DNA of 64,000 nt from Streptomyces sp. NBC_01408 (GCF_026340255.1 NZ_JAPEPJ010000001.1:1-64000); one strand, 5' to 3'; numbered from the stretch's first letter, positions 37,990-47,247 are shown. Notes: generated by a model from the sequence alone, not told the origin. Program-made: numbers and translations.

Positions 37990-40900
37990 CGGGCGCGGCC
38001 GGGGCGAAGAGCCGTAGCCGGTGGGCGAGGGCGGCCGCCTCACCGCGGCCGGACACACCCAGCTTCGCCAGGATGTTGGAGACGTGCACGCTCGCGGTCT
38101 TCGGGGAGATGAAGAGCTCCCCGGCGATCTGTCGGTTGGTGTTGCCGGCCGCGACCAGGCGCAGCACGTCCCGCTCGCGGCTGGTGAGGCCGAGCGCCTC
38201 GGCCGGGTCGGTCCCGGGTACGGGCGGGGCCGGGGGCTCGTCGGCGGCGGCGAGGGGGAGCCGGGCACGCTGCGCCAGCAGGGCCAGGTCCTCGCGCAGC
38301 CGGCGTGCGCCGAGGCGGTCGGCGGTGGCGTGGGCCTCGCGGAGCAGGGCGGCCGCGGACTCCCGGTCGGCGCCGGCGGCCAGCAGGGCCTCCGCGAGCC
38401 GGTAGCGGGCCCGGGCCAGCAGGTACGGGCGCTCCAGCGGGCGGATGGCCTCCTCCACGGCGGTCCAGTCGGCGACGGTGTCCCGGGCCTCGGCCCGGAG
38501 CAACTCGGCCCGCAGGAACTCGGAGTGGGCGGTCCACACCGGTACCGGGGTGGCCAGCGGGCGGGCGGCGGTGCGCAGCAGGTCCAGGGCGGCTTCCCGG
38601 CCGGCTTCGGCAGCGGGCAGTCCCCGGGCGTCCGCCTCGGCGGAGGCGGCGGCCAGCAGCAGCGGCCAGGCATAGCGGTGCTGCCCGAGGGCGAACCCGA
38701 AGGCGACGGCCTTGGCGATCTCGGTGCGGACGTCGGCGATGCGCCCCTCCCCCGCGGCCACGCCGACCGCGAGGCGGAAGAGCGGCAGGCGGTGCTGGGG
38801 CTGTGTCTCGTGGGTGCCGAAGTGGGCGTGGGCCGCCGTGAGCTGCTGGGCGGCCTCGGCCAGTTCGCCTCGGGCCAGGGCCAGGTACGCGATGCGGGCG
38901 GAGGCGGAGCCGCGGGGCGACGCGCTCTGGCCGACGAGCAGGGTACGCCGGGCCGCCTCGGCGGCCTCGTCCCAGCGGCCGAGGCTGTACAGGCTATCCG
39001 CCAGGTTGCCCCGCAGCCATGCCTCGGTATCGAACAACCGTGATTTGCCGACGAGTTCGGCGCCCTGTTCGGCCAGCTCCACGGCTTCCCGTGAGCGGCC
39101 CATGCTTTCCAACTGAGAGGTGAGGTTGATATGAGCACGTCCCGCCAGCACCGTGAGTCCGAGTGCGGTGGCCCGGTCCTTGACCGCGTGCATCTCGCTG
39201 AGTCCGCCCTCGGCGTCGCCCGCGTCGGTGAGCAGTGCGCCGGCCGTTATCCGGGCGTTGAGCTCGATGTCCTCGGCGCCGAGCATCCGCGCGTACTCGA
39301 CGGCGCGTTCGGCGGCGGCGAGGCTCCCGCGGCCCGGGTTGTGGAGCATTCCCCAGCTCGCGGCCCGGACCAGGACCTCGGCGTGCACCTGGGACGGGGG
39401 CAGCCCGCGGACGAGCTCCTGCGCCTTGGCGATCTCCTCCCAGCCGTCGCCGCGGGCCAGGCTGGAGACGAGCCGGGAGCGTTCGGTCCAGAACCAGGCG
39501 GCCCGCAGCGGGTCCGGGTCCTCCTCCAGCAGCCGCAGCGCCATCTTGGTAATCTTCAGGGCGCGCTCGCGCTCCCCTCCGTAGCGGGCGGCCACCGTGG
39601 CCTCGGCGAGCAGGTCGAGCCGCCTCAGCGGGGTGGTGGCCGGGTCGCAGCCGCACGGCGGGTACACCTCGGTGTAGTCCGCCGGGCGCAGCGACTCGCG
39701 GACCTCCTCCGGGGCGCTCTCCCACAGGTCCATGGCCCGCTCCAGCAGCCGCAGTTGCTCGGAGTAGGCGTGTCGGCGGCGGGCGGCCACGGAGGCCGCG
39801 AGCACGGCGGGCAACGCCTTGGCAGGGTCGTTGGCGTAGTACCAGTAGCTGGCCAGCCGGATGATCCGCTCCTCGGCGCGGATCAGGATGTCGTCGGCCT
39901 CCATGGCTTCGGCGTAACGGCGGTTGACGCGGGAGCGCTCGCCGGGCAGCAGGTCGTCGCTGACGGCCTCGCGGACCAGCGAGTGGCGGAAGCGGTATCC
40001 GTCGCCGTCCGGGGTCGCGAGCAGGATGTTGGCCCCCACTGCGGCCCTCAGGGCTTCGATCAGCTCGTCCTCGGTCAGCCCGGCGACGGCGCGCAGGAGG
40101 GGGTACTCCACGGTGGAGCCGCCCTCGGCGACGATCCGCACCACGCGCTGGGCCGCGTCGGGGAGGACCTCGACGCGGACGAGGAGCAGGTCGCGCAGGG
40201 ACTCGGTGAGGCCGGCGCGGCAGCCGTTCTCCCGGGAGGCGACGAGTTCCTCGACGAAGAAGGCGTTGCCGTCGGAGCGGTCGAAGACGGAGTCCACGAA
40301 GTCTTCTTCGGGCTGCGAGGCGAGGATGCCCGCGAGCTGGCGGCGCACTTCGGCCCGGTTGAAGCGGGGCAGTTCGATGCGCTGGACGGTGCGCAGCCGG
40401 TCCAGTTCGGCGAGCAGCGGGCGCAGGGGGTGGCGGCGGTGGACGTCGTCCGCGCGGTAGGTGGCGACGACGACGAGCCGGCCGCTGGCGAGGGTGCGGA
40501 AGAGATAGGAGAGCAGGTGGCGGGTGGAGGTGTCCGCCCAGTGCAGGTCTTCCAGGACGAGGACGACGGTCCGGTCGGTGGCGAGCCGTTCGAGCATGCG
40601 GGCCGTCAGTTCGAAGAGCCGGGCGGTGCTCTCCTCGTCGTGCGGTCCGCGCGGGGTGTCGCCGAGTTCGGGGAGGATCCGGGCGAGTTCGTCCTCCTGG
40701 CCCGCGGCCGCGGCGGCCAGTTCCCCGGGGAGCTGACGGTGCAGGGTGCGCAGGGCCGTCGAGAACGGGGCGAAGGGAAGTCCCTCCGCCCCGATCTCCA
40801 CACATCCTCCGACCGCGACCACGGCGCCGTGACGGTCCGCCTCACAGAGGAACTCCTCGGTGAGGCGGGTCTTGCCGACCCCGGCCTCTCCCCCGATGAG

Positions 40901-41017
40901 CAGGGCCTGCGGCTCCTGGCGGGCGGCGCGTGTCAGGGCGTCGGTGAGTGCGGCCAGTTCGTCGGCTCGGCCGACGAACACCGGGCTGACAGATCTGGTT
41001 TCCACGCCGCCGAGCAT
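37952..41017 (-). CDS. large LuxR-family ATPase transcriptional regulator (LAL/MalT type)
   Basis: About 1,021 residues. The N-terminal AAA-type domain has Walker A GGEAGVGKTRL, Walker B VVLVLEDLHWAD and sensor VVATYRADD. A long helical, TPR-like region (about 400-930) follows, and a C-terminal LuxR helix-turn-helix: LTSRERDVLRLVAAGNTNRQIA, ISPKTASVHVSNILAKLGV. ATG 41017 was preferred over 41068 because the extension shows no ribosome site. Such regulators sense a metabolite or partner with ATP hydrolysis and activate nearby or antibiotic genes. The target here is not evident. Confidence 0.9.
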   Translation of the reverse strand: MLGGVETRSVSPVFVGRADELAALTDALTRAARQEPQALLIGGEAGVGKTRLTEEFLCEADRHGAVVAVGGCVEIGAEGLPFAPFSTALRTLHRQLPGELAAAAAGQEDELARILPELGDTPRGPHDEESTARLFELTARMLERLATDRTVVLVLEDLHWADTSTRHLLSYLFRTLASGRLVVVATYRADDVHRRHPLRPLLAELDRLRTVQRIELPRFNRAEVRRQLAGILASQPEEDFVDSVFDRSDGNAFFVEELVASRENGCRAGLTESLRDLLLVRVEVLPDAAQRVVRIVAEGGSTVEYPLLRAVAGLTEDELIEALRAAVGANILLATPDGDGYRFRHSLVREAVSDDLLPGERSRVNRRYAEAMEADDILIRAEERIIRLASYWYYANDPAKALPAVLAASVAARRRHAYSEQLRLLERAMDLWESAPEEVRESLRPADYTEVYPPCGCDPATTPLRRLDLLAEATVAARYGGERERALKITKMALRLLEEDPDPLRAAWFWTERSRLVSSLARGDGWEEIAKAQELVRGLPPSQVHAEVLVRAASWGMLHNPGRGSLAAAERAVEYARMLGAEDIELNARITAGALLTDAGDAEGGLSEMHAVKDRATALGLTVLAGRAHINLTSQLESMGRSREAVELAEQGAELVGKSRLFDTEAWLRGNLADSLYSLGRWDEAAEAARRTLLVGQSASPRGSASARIAYLALARGELAEAAQQLTAAHAHFGTHETQPQHRLPLFRLAVGVAAGEGRIADVRTEIAKAVAFGFALGQHRYAWPLLLAAASAEADARGLPAAEAGREAALDLLRTAARPLATPVPVWTAHSEFLRAELLRAEARDTVADWTAVEEAIRPLERPYLLARARYRLAEALLAAGADRESAAALLREAHATADRLGARRLREDLALLAQRARLPLAAADEPPAPPVPGTDPAEALGLTSRERDVLRLVAAGNTNRQIAGELFISPKTASVHVSNILAKLGVSGRGEAAALAHRLRLFAPAAPVSRSPEAARPRV

Positions 41018-41097
41018 CGCACAGCCGTCCTGTTCAGCGGCACTCGATATCGGCGCGCTCCTCATCACGTGTCAGTCCACGCAGGTCGCGACGCGGT

Positions 41098-41265
41098 TCA
41101 CGCGGCGCGGGTGAAGCGGCTGCGGACCCCTCTCACCAGCCCTTCGGGTTCCTGGCTTCGCGACGCGGCGCGGCGCGCCTTGCGGGCCTCCAGGACCATG
41201 CGGTACGCGTCGGCCTCGCGGATGAGGGCGGCGTGGCGGGCGGAGGCCATCTCGTGCTCGAACAT
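41098..41265 (-). CDS. small basic helical protein of 55 residues
   Basis: ATG 41265 to TGA 41098, with GGGAG six bases before the ATG. It begins MFEHEMASARHAALIREADA and continues with an Arg/Ala-rich amphipathic helix, ending SRFTRAA. This pattern of a short MFEYE-start protein with Arg-rich C-terminus recurs in Streptomyces, from memory. It lies 80 bases upstream of the LuxR-family gene in the same direction and could be co-transcribed with it. Function unknown. Confidence 0.65.
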   Translation of the reverse strand: MFEHEMASARHAALIREADAYRMVLEARKARRAASRSQEPEGLVRGVRSRFTRAA

Positions 41266-41452
41266 CTCGTACTCCCTGGTTGCTTCTCTCGGGCACCTCG
41301 TTCGGTGTGATCCAAGATTCGCTTCCCAGGGGGTGCGGGCACATCGGGATCATGCCGCATCTGCGGGCGGCAGGGGGCCTTAGTCCGGGGCCGGAGATCT
41401 CCCAGGGGGACTAAGGCACCTCCGTACGTGCGGGCCGCGCGGACCCGACGGC

Positions 41453-42046
41453 TTAGGCGGGGACCTTCGGGAGGGGGAGGAAGTACAGGAAGCCGAAGAC
41501 CAGCGCGCCGATGGCGCCGAGCACCACGGCCGCCCAGGAGACGGCCCGGACCCAGGCCGGAAGCTCGCGGCCGGGTGCGCCGAAGGCGGGGCGGGCCAGG
41601 ACGAAGACGGCGATGAGGAGGGCCAGGGTGGACAGGACGCCGTTGACGAGGGCGGTGAGCTGCCAGCCGTCACCGTAGAGGGCGGCGATCTGCTCCGCGG
41701 GCGGGGCGGACTTGTCTCCCTCTATCTGGCCCATGAGGCCCTGGCGCTCGGCGAGGACGCGGGCACCCCAGGTGCCGCTGAGGGCGACGAGCGAGAGTCC
41801 GGCCGCCACGATCGCGGAGGCCGCGGCGCCGACGCCGCCGGGCTGCTCCTCGTCCTCGGCCAGGTCCTCGTCGAACTCCTCGTCGTCCGCGGTCTTGTCC
41901 GTGAGTTCGGCGTCGGTCTCGGTCTCCGCGGCGGTCGCGGTCGCGCTCTCGGTCTCGGCGGCGCGGGGGGCCTCGGCCTTCACGAGGTCGGCGGGGGTGG
42001 TGTCCGCCTCGGGGGCGTTCGGGGCGGGGGTCTTCGTGGTGTCCAT
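41453..42046 (-). CDS. predicted four-helix membrane protein with acidic N-terminus
   Basis: A 197-residue protein. The first 70 residues are disordered and acidic (Ala, Glu, Asp and Thr rich, ending EEFDEDLAEDEEQPGG). Three to four membrane segments follow: ASAIVAAGLSLVALSGTWGA, LVNGVLSTLALLIAVFVLA and AVSWAAVVLGAIGALVFGFL. ATG 42046. No catalytic motif is seen. It is single-gene or ends a run with the upstream GNAT gene, separated by a terminator-like stem. Function unknown. Confidence 0.75.
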   Translation of the reverse strand: MDTTKTPAPNAPEADTTPADLVKAEAPRAAETESATATAAETETDAELTDKTADDEEFDEDLAEDEEQPGGVGAAASAIVAAGLSLVALSGTWGARVLAERQGLMGQIEGDKSAPPAEQIAALYGDGWQLTALVNGVLSTLALLIAVFVLARPAFGAPGRELPAWVRAVSWAAVVLGAIGALVFGFLYFLPLPKVPA

Positions 42047-42106
42047 GCGGGGCACCGTAGGCGGCCCGAATGAGAGCTTCCTGAGAATCCGGTGACGGAT
42101 GCGACA

Positions 42107-42131
42107 CGGGCCCCGCCGACTGCGGGGCCCG
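42107..42131 (-). terminator. terminator behind the GNAT gene
   Basis: CGGGCCCCGC (42107-42116) and GCGGGGCCCG (42122-42131) form a perfect ten-base stem with a five-base loop, 21 bases past the stop at 42153. Confidence 0.75.
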
Positions 42132-42152
42132 GCTCGACCGGCGGTCACAGCA

Positions 42153-42704
42153 CTAGCCGCGGGAGGCGGACCATTCGGGGGCGAGGATCGCCCAGATCTC
42201 GGTGTCCTGGCGGACGCCGCGGTGGAGGTGGTTCTGCCGCATGACGCCTTCGCGGGTCATGCCGAGGCGTTCGGCCACGGCGAGGCTCTTCTTGTTGCCG
42301 GTGGCGGCGTGCCACTCGACGCGGTGCATGCCGCGCTCGCCGAAGGCGTAGTCGAGCAGGACGCGGCAGGCCTTCGTCACCAGGCCGCGGCCGGCCGCGG
42401 CGGGCTCCAGCCAGCAGCCGATCTCGCAGTTGCCGGTCTCCGCCTCGAACGCCGGGAAGAGGACCCCGCCGACCAGGGTGCCGTCGAGCCGGATGCCGAA
42501 GAACCGAGCGCCGTCCTCCCCGGCCTTCACGGCGTACTTGGCCAGCAGGGCCCGGGCGGAGTCGAGGTCCGGGGACCGGTCCGGGAAGCCGACGTACTGG
42601 CCGATGAATTCGCGTCCGCGTTCGATGTGCGCGAAGAACTCCTCCGCGTGCCGGGCTTCCAGCGGGAACATCTGGGCGTCGTCAGCGAGGTCTATCGAGA
42701 ACAT
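42153..42704 (-). CDS. GNAT acetyltransferase, RimJ/RimL type
   Basis: A 183-residue protein of the ribosomal-protein serine/alanine acetyltransferase family. The acetyl-CoA region is EIGCWLEPAAAGRGLVTKACRVLLDYAF, followed by RVEWHAATGNKKSLAVAERLGMTREGVMR. It starts MFSIDLADDAQMFPLE, typical of the family. It lies 39 bases after an MMPL transporter gene in the same direction. The protein or small-molecule substrate is not readable from sequence. Confidence 0.85.
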   Translation of the reverse strand: MFSIDLADDAQMFPLEARHAEEFFAHIERGREFIGQYVGFPDRSPDLDSARALLAKYAVKAGEDGARFFGIRLDGTLVGGVLFPAFEAETGNCEIGCWLEPAAAGRGLVTKACRVLLDYAFGERGMHRVEWHAATGNKKSLAVAERLGMTREGVMRQNHLHRGVRQDTEIWAILAPEWSASRG

Positions 42705-42743
42705 GCGCGTTCTTCCTTGGGTCTCTTGCGGCGGATGGCCGGA

Positions 42744-45038
42744 TCACCGGGAGCTGGTCGCGGGCTCGGCGCCGTCCTCGCTCGTGGCGGGGTCCGAGCC
42801 GGGCCGCTGCACCGGAAGTTTCGCATGGGGACGGCGCTCGGGAGGCTCGATGCTGATCTTCGGCAGCCGCCGGTCGAGCCAGGCGGGCAGCCACCAGTTC
42901 GCGCCGCCGAGCAGGTGCATCAGGGCGGGAACGAGGAGGGTGCGCAGCACGAAGGCGTCGAGGGCCACGGCGGCGGCGAGCGCGATGCCGAACATGGCGA
43001 TGATCCGGTCGCCGCTGAGTACGAAGGCCAGGAAGACCGCGATCATGATCACGGCCGCGGAGTTGATCACCCGGCTGGTCTCGGCGAGACCGACGCGGAC
43101 GGCGCGCTGGTTGTCACCGGTCTCCAGCCACTCCTCGTACATCCGGCTGACGAGGAAGACCTGGTAGTCCATGGACAGGCCGAAGAGGACCGACACCATG
43201 ATCACGGGCAGGAAGGGTTCGATCGGTCCGGCGCTGCCGAGGCCCAGCAGTTCGCTGCCCCAGCCCCACTGGAAGATCGCCACGACGACGCCGAAGGAGG
43301 AGGCCACGGCCGCGACGTTCATGGCCGCCGCCTTGAGCGGGATGCCGATGGAGCGGAAGGCCAGCAGCAGGAGCACGCAGCCGAGGGCGATGACCACCCC
43401 GACGAAGAGCGGCAGTTTGCCGATGATGACCTCGGCGAAGTCGTCGTAGCCGGCGGTCACACCGCCGACGTACACCTCCATGGAGGTGCCGTGCCCGGCG
43501 CGCGGGACGACGTCCTCGCGGAGCCGGTCGACCAGGTCGCTCGTGGCCCTGGACTGGGGTGCGGAGTCCGGGACCACGGTCAGTACGGCGGTGTCACCGC
43601 TGCGGTTGAAGACGGCCGGGCCGGTGGAGGCGACGCCCTCGGCCGTACGGAGTTCCTCGGCCAGCTGGTCGACGGCGAGCCGGTCGTCGGCGCCGTCGAG
43701 GCGGGCGACGACGGCGAGCGGGCCGTTCATGCCCGGCCCGAAGCCCTCCGCCAGGAGGTCGTAGGCCTTCCTGGTGGTGGACGTGGCCGGGTTGTTGCCC
43801 TGGTCGGAGGTGCCCAGGTGCAGCGAGAGCGTGGGCAGGGCGAGCACCAGCATGACCACGGTGGCGAAGAGGCCGAGGAGCTTCGGGTACCGCTCCACGA
43901 AGGCGGACCACCGCACGGCGAAGCCGGTGGTCCGCTCGGGCCGGGGGCCTTCGGCGGCGAGCCGGCGGCGCTCGCGGCGGGAGAGGGCGCGCATGCCGAT
44001 GTACGAGAGCAGGGCCGGCAGCAGCGTGACCGAGGCGGCGACGGTCAGCACCACCGTCACTGAGGCGGCTATCGCGACGCCGTTCAGGAAGTTCAGCCGC
44101 AGCACGAGCATGCCGAGCAGGGCGATGCAGACGGTGGCCCCGGCGAAGACGACGGCCCGGCCGGTGGTGGCGACGGCGCTCTCGGCCGCCTCCTCGACCG
44201 CCAGGCCGCGCAGCAGTCCCTTGCGGTGGCGGGTGACGATGAACAGGGCGTAGTCGATGCCGACGCCGAGGCCGACGAGGGTGCCGAGCATCGGGGCGAA
44301 GTCGGCGACCGGCATGGCGTGCCCGAGGAGGGTGATGCCGAAGTAGGCGGTGCCCACGCTGACCAGGGCGGTCGCGAGGGGCAGCAGGCTCGCCGCGAGC
44401 GAGCCGAAGGCGAGGAAGAGCACGAGCGCCGCGACGGCCACGCCGATGACCTCGGCGAGGTGGGCGGTGGGGGCTTCTGTCAGGCCGATGGCGCGGCCGC
44501 CGAGTTCGACCTGGAGGCCGTCGGCCTCGGTGGTGGGGTTCTTCGCCGCGTCGACGACCGCCTTGGCCTGCGCCTTGGGCACGGCGTCGGCCTGCTGGTC
44601 GAAGGTGACCACGGCGTAGGCGGTGCGCCCGTCAGGGCTGATCTGCGCGGCGCTCTCGGGGCCGGCCCCGTACGGGCTGCTGACGGAACCGACGCCGGGG
44701 AGCTCGGCTATCACGTCGAGGGCCCGGGTCATGCGCTGCTCGACCGCCGGGCTGCGGACGCCTTGCCGGTCCGGCTCGCCCTGCTGGTCCGGCTCGCCCT
44801 GCTGGCCGTGCTTGTCCGGGACCCGCCACACGATGGTGTCGGTGTCTCCGCCCTGGCCGTGGAAGCCCTCGCGCAGGAGGTCGCCCGCCTTGCCGGACTC
44901 GGTGCCGGGGACGGCGTAGTCATTGGAGAACGCCGCTCCGGCGCTCCCCGCGGCCACCGCGGTCCCACCGAAGGCGATCAGCCAGATGAGGACGGCGAGG
45001 AGACGGTGGCGCATACACCACCGCGCGATTGCTGCCAA
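42744..45038 (-). CDS. MMPL/RND-superfamily transporter
   Basis: A 764-residue membrane protein with two repeats of the MMPL fold: TM1 near residue 20, a large outer loop, TM2-6 (about 185-360), a second outer loop and TM7-11 (about 530-720). FGLSMDYQVFLVSRMYEEW and GLGVGIDYALFIVTRHRKG carry the conserved Asp-Tyr proton-relay pairs. TTG 45038 is the start (GGGAG eight bases upstream). Outer loop 1 contains a duplicated QQGEPD unit from an 18-base tandem repeat. The family exports lipids or hydrophobic drugs; substrate unknown. Confidence 0.88.
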   Translation of the reverse strand: MAAIARWCMRHRLLAVLIWLIAFGGTAVAAGSAGAAFSNDYAVPGTESGKAGDLLREGFHGQGGDTDTIVWRVPDKHGQQGEPDQQGEPDRQGVRSPAVEQRMTRALDVIAELPGVGSVSSPYGAGPESAAQISPDGRTAYAVVTFDQQADAVPKAQAKAVVDAAKNPTTEADGLQVELGGRAIGLTEAPTAHLAEVIGVAVAALVLFLAFGSLAASLLPLATALVSVGTAYFGITLLGHAMPVADFAPMLGTLVGLGVGIDYALFIVTRHRKGLLRGLAVEEAAESAVATTGRAVVFAGATVCIALLGMLVLRLNFLNGVAIAASVTVVLTVAASVTLLPALLSYIGMRALSRRERRRLAAEGPRPERTTGFAVRWSAFVERYPKLLGLFATVVMLVLALPTLSLHLGTSDQGNNPATSTTRKAYDLLAEGFGPGMNGPLAVVARLDGADDRLAVDQLAEELRTAEGVASTGPAVFNRSGDTAVLTVVPDSAPQSRATSDLVDRLREDVVPRAGHGTSMEVYVGGVTAGYDDFAEVIIGKLPLFVGVVIALGCVLLLLAFRSIGIPLKAAAMNVAAVASSFGVVVAIFQWGWGSELLGLGSAGPIEPFLPVIMVSVLFGLSMDYQVFLVSRMYEEWLETGDNQRAVRVGLAETSRVINSAAVIMIAVFLAFVLSGDRIIAMFGIALAAAVALDAFVLRTLLVPALMHLLGGANWWLPAWLDRRLPKISIEPPERRPHAKLPVQRPGSDPATSEDGAEPATSSR
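44768..44803 (-). repeat. 18-base exact tandem repeat in the MMPL gene
   Basis: GGTCCGGCTCGCCCTGCT occurs twice in direct succession (44768-44785, 44786-44803). Read on the coding strand, it duplicates a six-residue unit in the first extracellular loop and keeps the frame. Confidence 0.9.
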
Positions 45039-45246
45039 CGGACGTGCTCCCTGGGGGGTTCGGATCTTTACCGGGAGACAGCCCGTCGCAAAGACTCTTG
45101 AACTCGTGAAGGCCCGGCCGAGGACCGGGGGATCGCCCCGGGATTTCGGCCCATATGGTCTACACCTGAACGATCTCAGCGATTCGTGATCGTTGGCCCC
45201 TTACGTGTGCATCGTCACAGGGGCGCGGGCAGGTGCGGGACCCGGG

Positions 45247-45630
45247 TCAGGACTGCTCGGTCTGCTCGACCCGGTAGCCGGGGATCGAAGGCCAGCGGAC
45301 CGTGAGGACCACCGCCTCCTCCTCCGCGTACCAGGAGTGGTCGACGCCGCGCCCCCAGAGCACGTAGTCCCCCTGTTCGGCGAGGACCACCGTCCGCCCC
45401 GGGAACTCCAGCCGGAAGCGTCCGCTGATGAGCACCAGCAGCGCGGTGCGCTTCTCCCCGGTCGCCCAGCGCTCCCGCTCGTCGCCCTTCGGGTGGACGC
45501 CCCATTTGATCTCCACGTCCTCGCTGTGACGCGGATCCGCGGGGTCCTTGAAGTGGCCGAGGAGCCAGCCGCGGTCGGCGGCGGCATCGGGGGTGGCCTT
45601 GCCGGTGTAGATGGTGGAGTCGTCGTTCAC
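45247..45630 (-). CDS. cupin-fold small protein
   Basis: A 127-residue single-domain cupin. The strand pattern EIKWGVHPKGDERERWA, TALLVLISGRFRLEFPGRTVVL, GDYVLWGRGVDHSWYAEEEAVVLTVRW fits the conserved barrel, with possible metal residues His (VHPKGD), Glu and His (VDHSW). Related Streptomyces proteins are often mislabelled signal peptidase I; no peptidase motif or membrane segment is present here. Divergent from a GNAT gene. Function unknown. Confidence 0.75.
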   Translation of the reverse strand: MNDDSTIYTGKATPDAAADRGWLLGHFKDPADPRHSEDVEIKWGVHPKGDERERWATGEKRTALLVLISGRFRLEFPGRTVVLAEQGDYVLWGRGVDHSWYAEEEAVVLTVRWPSIPGYRVEQTEQS

Positions 45631-45684
45631 GGGGTGAGGCTAATGCAGTTGTGCGGCAGGCCCGGACACTGGTCAGGTGAGCGG

Positions 45685-46488
45685 ATGACCATGAATAAGG
45701 AAGAACTGCAGAGGGTGCGGGCCCAATACGACGCCGAGATGCGCCGGGGCGCGCAGCCCGACGCGGCGCAGGCCCGCGTGGAGCGGGTGGGCGCGGTCGT
45801 ACGGCAGACCGTGCCCGGGCTCGGATGGAACGGAGTGCTCTGGTCGGACCTCGACGAGGAGAGCGCGGACGCGGAGATCGCGGCGCAGGTGGCGTTCTTC
45901 GACGGGCGCGGGGCGCCGTCCGACTTCGAGTGGAAGCTGTACGACTACGACCGCCCGGCGGACCTCGGGCAGCGGCTGCGGGCAGCCGGTCTCGTGCCGG
46001 AACCGGCCGAGACGCTGATGGTGGGGCGGGTGGCCGACCTCATGGAGCTGCCGGTGGAACCGCCGGAGGGGATCACCCTGCGGACGGTCACCGACGAGGC
46101 GGGGGTCGACCTGATGATGGAGGTCCACGCGGGGGCCTTCGGCACCGAGCGCCCGCGCATCCGCGAGCAGATGCTCAGCCTGCTCACGCACGAGCCGGAC
46201 GCCATCACGGCCGTGCTGGCGATGGCGGGCGACATCCCGGTGAGCGCGGCCCGGATGGAGATGCGGCCGGGGACGTCGTTCGCGGGCCTGTGGGGCGGCG
46301 GCACGGTCCCGCAGTGGCGCGGCCGCGGCATCTACCGCCTCCTCGTGGCCCATCGCGCCCGCGTCGCGGCCGAGCGCGGAATCCCGTACCTCCAGGTGGA
46401 CGCGTCGGACGACAGCCGCCCGATCCTGGAACGGCTGGGATTCGGCGTCCTGGGCGTGACGGTGCCGTACCTGTGGACGGCCGCGTAG
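45685..46488 (+). CDS. GNAT-family N-acetyltransferase
   Basis: A 267-residue protein, ATG 45685 with AGGTGA four bases upstream (a second in-frame ATG is at 45691). The N-terminal half is a diverged GNAT-like domain; the C-terminal half has the acetyl-CoA motif LWGGGTVPQWRGRGIYRLLVAHRARVAAERG and YLQVDASDDSRPILERLGF. The two-domain length is typical of the tandem or extended GNATs of actinobacteria. The substrate is not evident. Confidence 0.85.
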   Translation: MTMNKEELQRVRAQYDAEMRRGAQPDAAQARVERVGAVVRQTVPGLGWNGVLWSDLDEESADAEIAAQVAFFDGRGAPSDFEWKLYDYDRPADLGQRLRAAGLVPEPAETLMVGRVADLMELPVEPPEGITLRTVTDEAGVDLMMEVHAGAFGTERPRIREQMLSLLTHEPDAITAVLAMAGDIPVSAARMEMRPGTSFAGLWGGGTVPQWRGRGIYRLLVAHRARVAAERGIPYLQVDASDDSRPILERLGFGVLGVTVPYLWTAA

Positions 46489-46540
46489 CCGCTGTCGGCA
46501 ACGGGAACACGGAGCGGAGCGGGCGAGGCCGGACGCGTCG

Positions 46541-46609
46541 GTCGGCAGGCACCGGCTACGTCGGCAGGTACCGGCTACGTCGCGGGCACCGGGTACGTCG
46601 GCGGGCGCC
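46541..46609. repeat. 19-base tandem repeat between two genes
   Basis: GTCGGCAGGCACCGGCTAC (46541-46559) is followed by copies at 46560-46578 (one change) and 46579-46596 (18 bases, diverged), then a partial copy to about 46609. It occupies most of the space before the DinB-family gene. Confidence 0.75.
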
Positions 46610-46664
46610 GAGGTCCGCCCCGCACCCTTCCGCCACCGCCCGGGCAACCGGCAGGATCACGACC

Positions 46665-47165
46665 ATGGAACGCATCAGCCCGCCGATGACCGGCGACGAA
46701 CGCGAAACCCTCCGCGCCTACCTCGACTTCCACCGGGCCACCCTCGCCATGAAGTGCGAGGGCCTCACCGACGAGCAGCTGCGCCGCGCCTCGATGCCCC
46801 CGTCCACCCTGTCCCTGCTGGGGCTGGTCCGGCACATGGCGGAGGTCGAGAGGCACTGGTTCCGCCGGGTCCTGAGCGGCGAGGAGCTTCCGCTCCTGTG
46901 GTCGGACACCCACGACTTCCAGGCCGCCTACGACGCCTCCGGCTCCAGCCGCGCCGAGGCGTTCACCGCCTGGGAGGCCGAGGTGGCCCAGGCCCGCCGC
47001 ATCGAGGCCGCCGCCGAGTCCCTGGAGGTGACGGCGTTCGTACCGCGCTGGGAGGAGAAGGCCTCGCTGCGCCTGCTCATGCTCCACCTCATCCACGAGT
47101 ACGCCCGCCACAACGGCCACGCCGACTTCCTGCGCGAGGCGGTCGACGGCGCCACCGGCGCCTGA
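46665..47165 (+). CDS. DinB-family (DUF664) protein
   Basis: A 166-residue four-helix-bundle protein. Helices with metal-binding histidines are seen in LGLVRHMAEVERHWF and MLHLIHEYARHNGHADFLRE, the pattern of DinB/YfiT-like enzymes, some of which are bacillithiol/mycothiol-dependent transferases. ATG 46665 has AGGAT nine bases upstream. Stand-alone gene ahead of a strong terminator. The specific reaction is unknown; a mycothiol-linked role would suit an actinobacterium. Confidence 0.82.
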   Translation: MERISPPMTGDERETLRAYLDFHRATLAMKCEGLTDEQLRRASMPPSTLSLLGLVRHMAEVERHWFRRVLSGEELPLLWSDTHDFQAAYDASGSSRAEAFTAWEAEVAQARRIEAAAESLEVTAFVPRWEEKASLRLLMLHLIHEYARHNGHADFLREAVDGATGA

Positions 47166-47198
47166 GCCCCTGCCCCGGCCCCGGCCCCGGCCTGCCGA

Positions 47199-47232
47199 AA
47201 GGGCCCCGCACCCTCATGGGTGCGGGGCCCTT
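47199..47232. terminator. bidirectional terminator between the DinB gene and gatB
   Basis: AAGGGCCCCGCACCC (47199-47213) and GGGTGCGGGGCCCTT (47218-47232) form a perfect 15-base stem with a TCAT loop between convergent genes. Confidence 0.85.
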
Positions 47233-47247
47233 CGCGGAGAACGGGGA

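Noticed and set aside
45247..45630. Signal peptidase I annotation for the 127-residue protein
   Set aside because: No Ser-Lys catalytic dyad motifs and no membrane segment; the sequence is a cupin.
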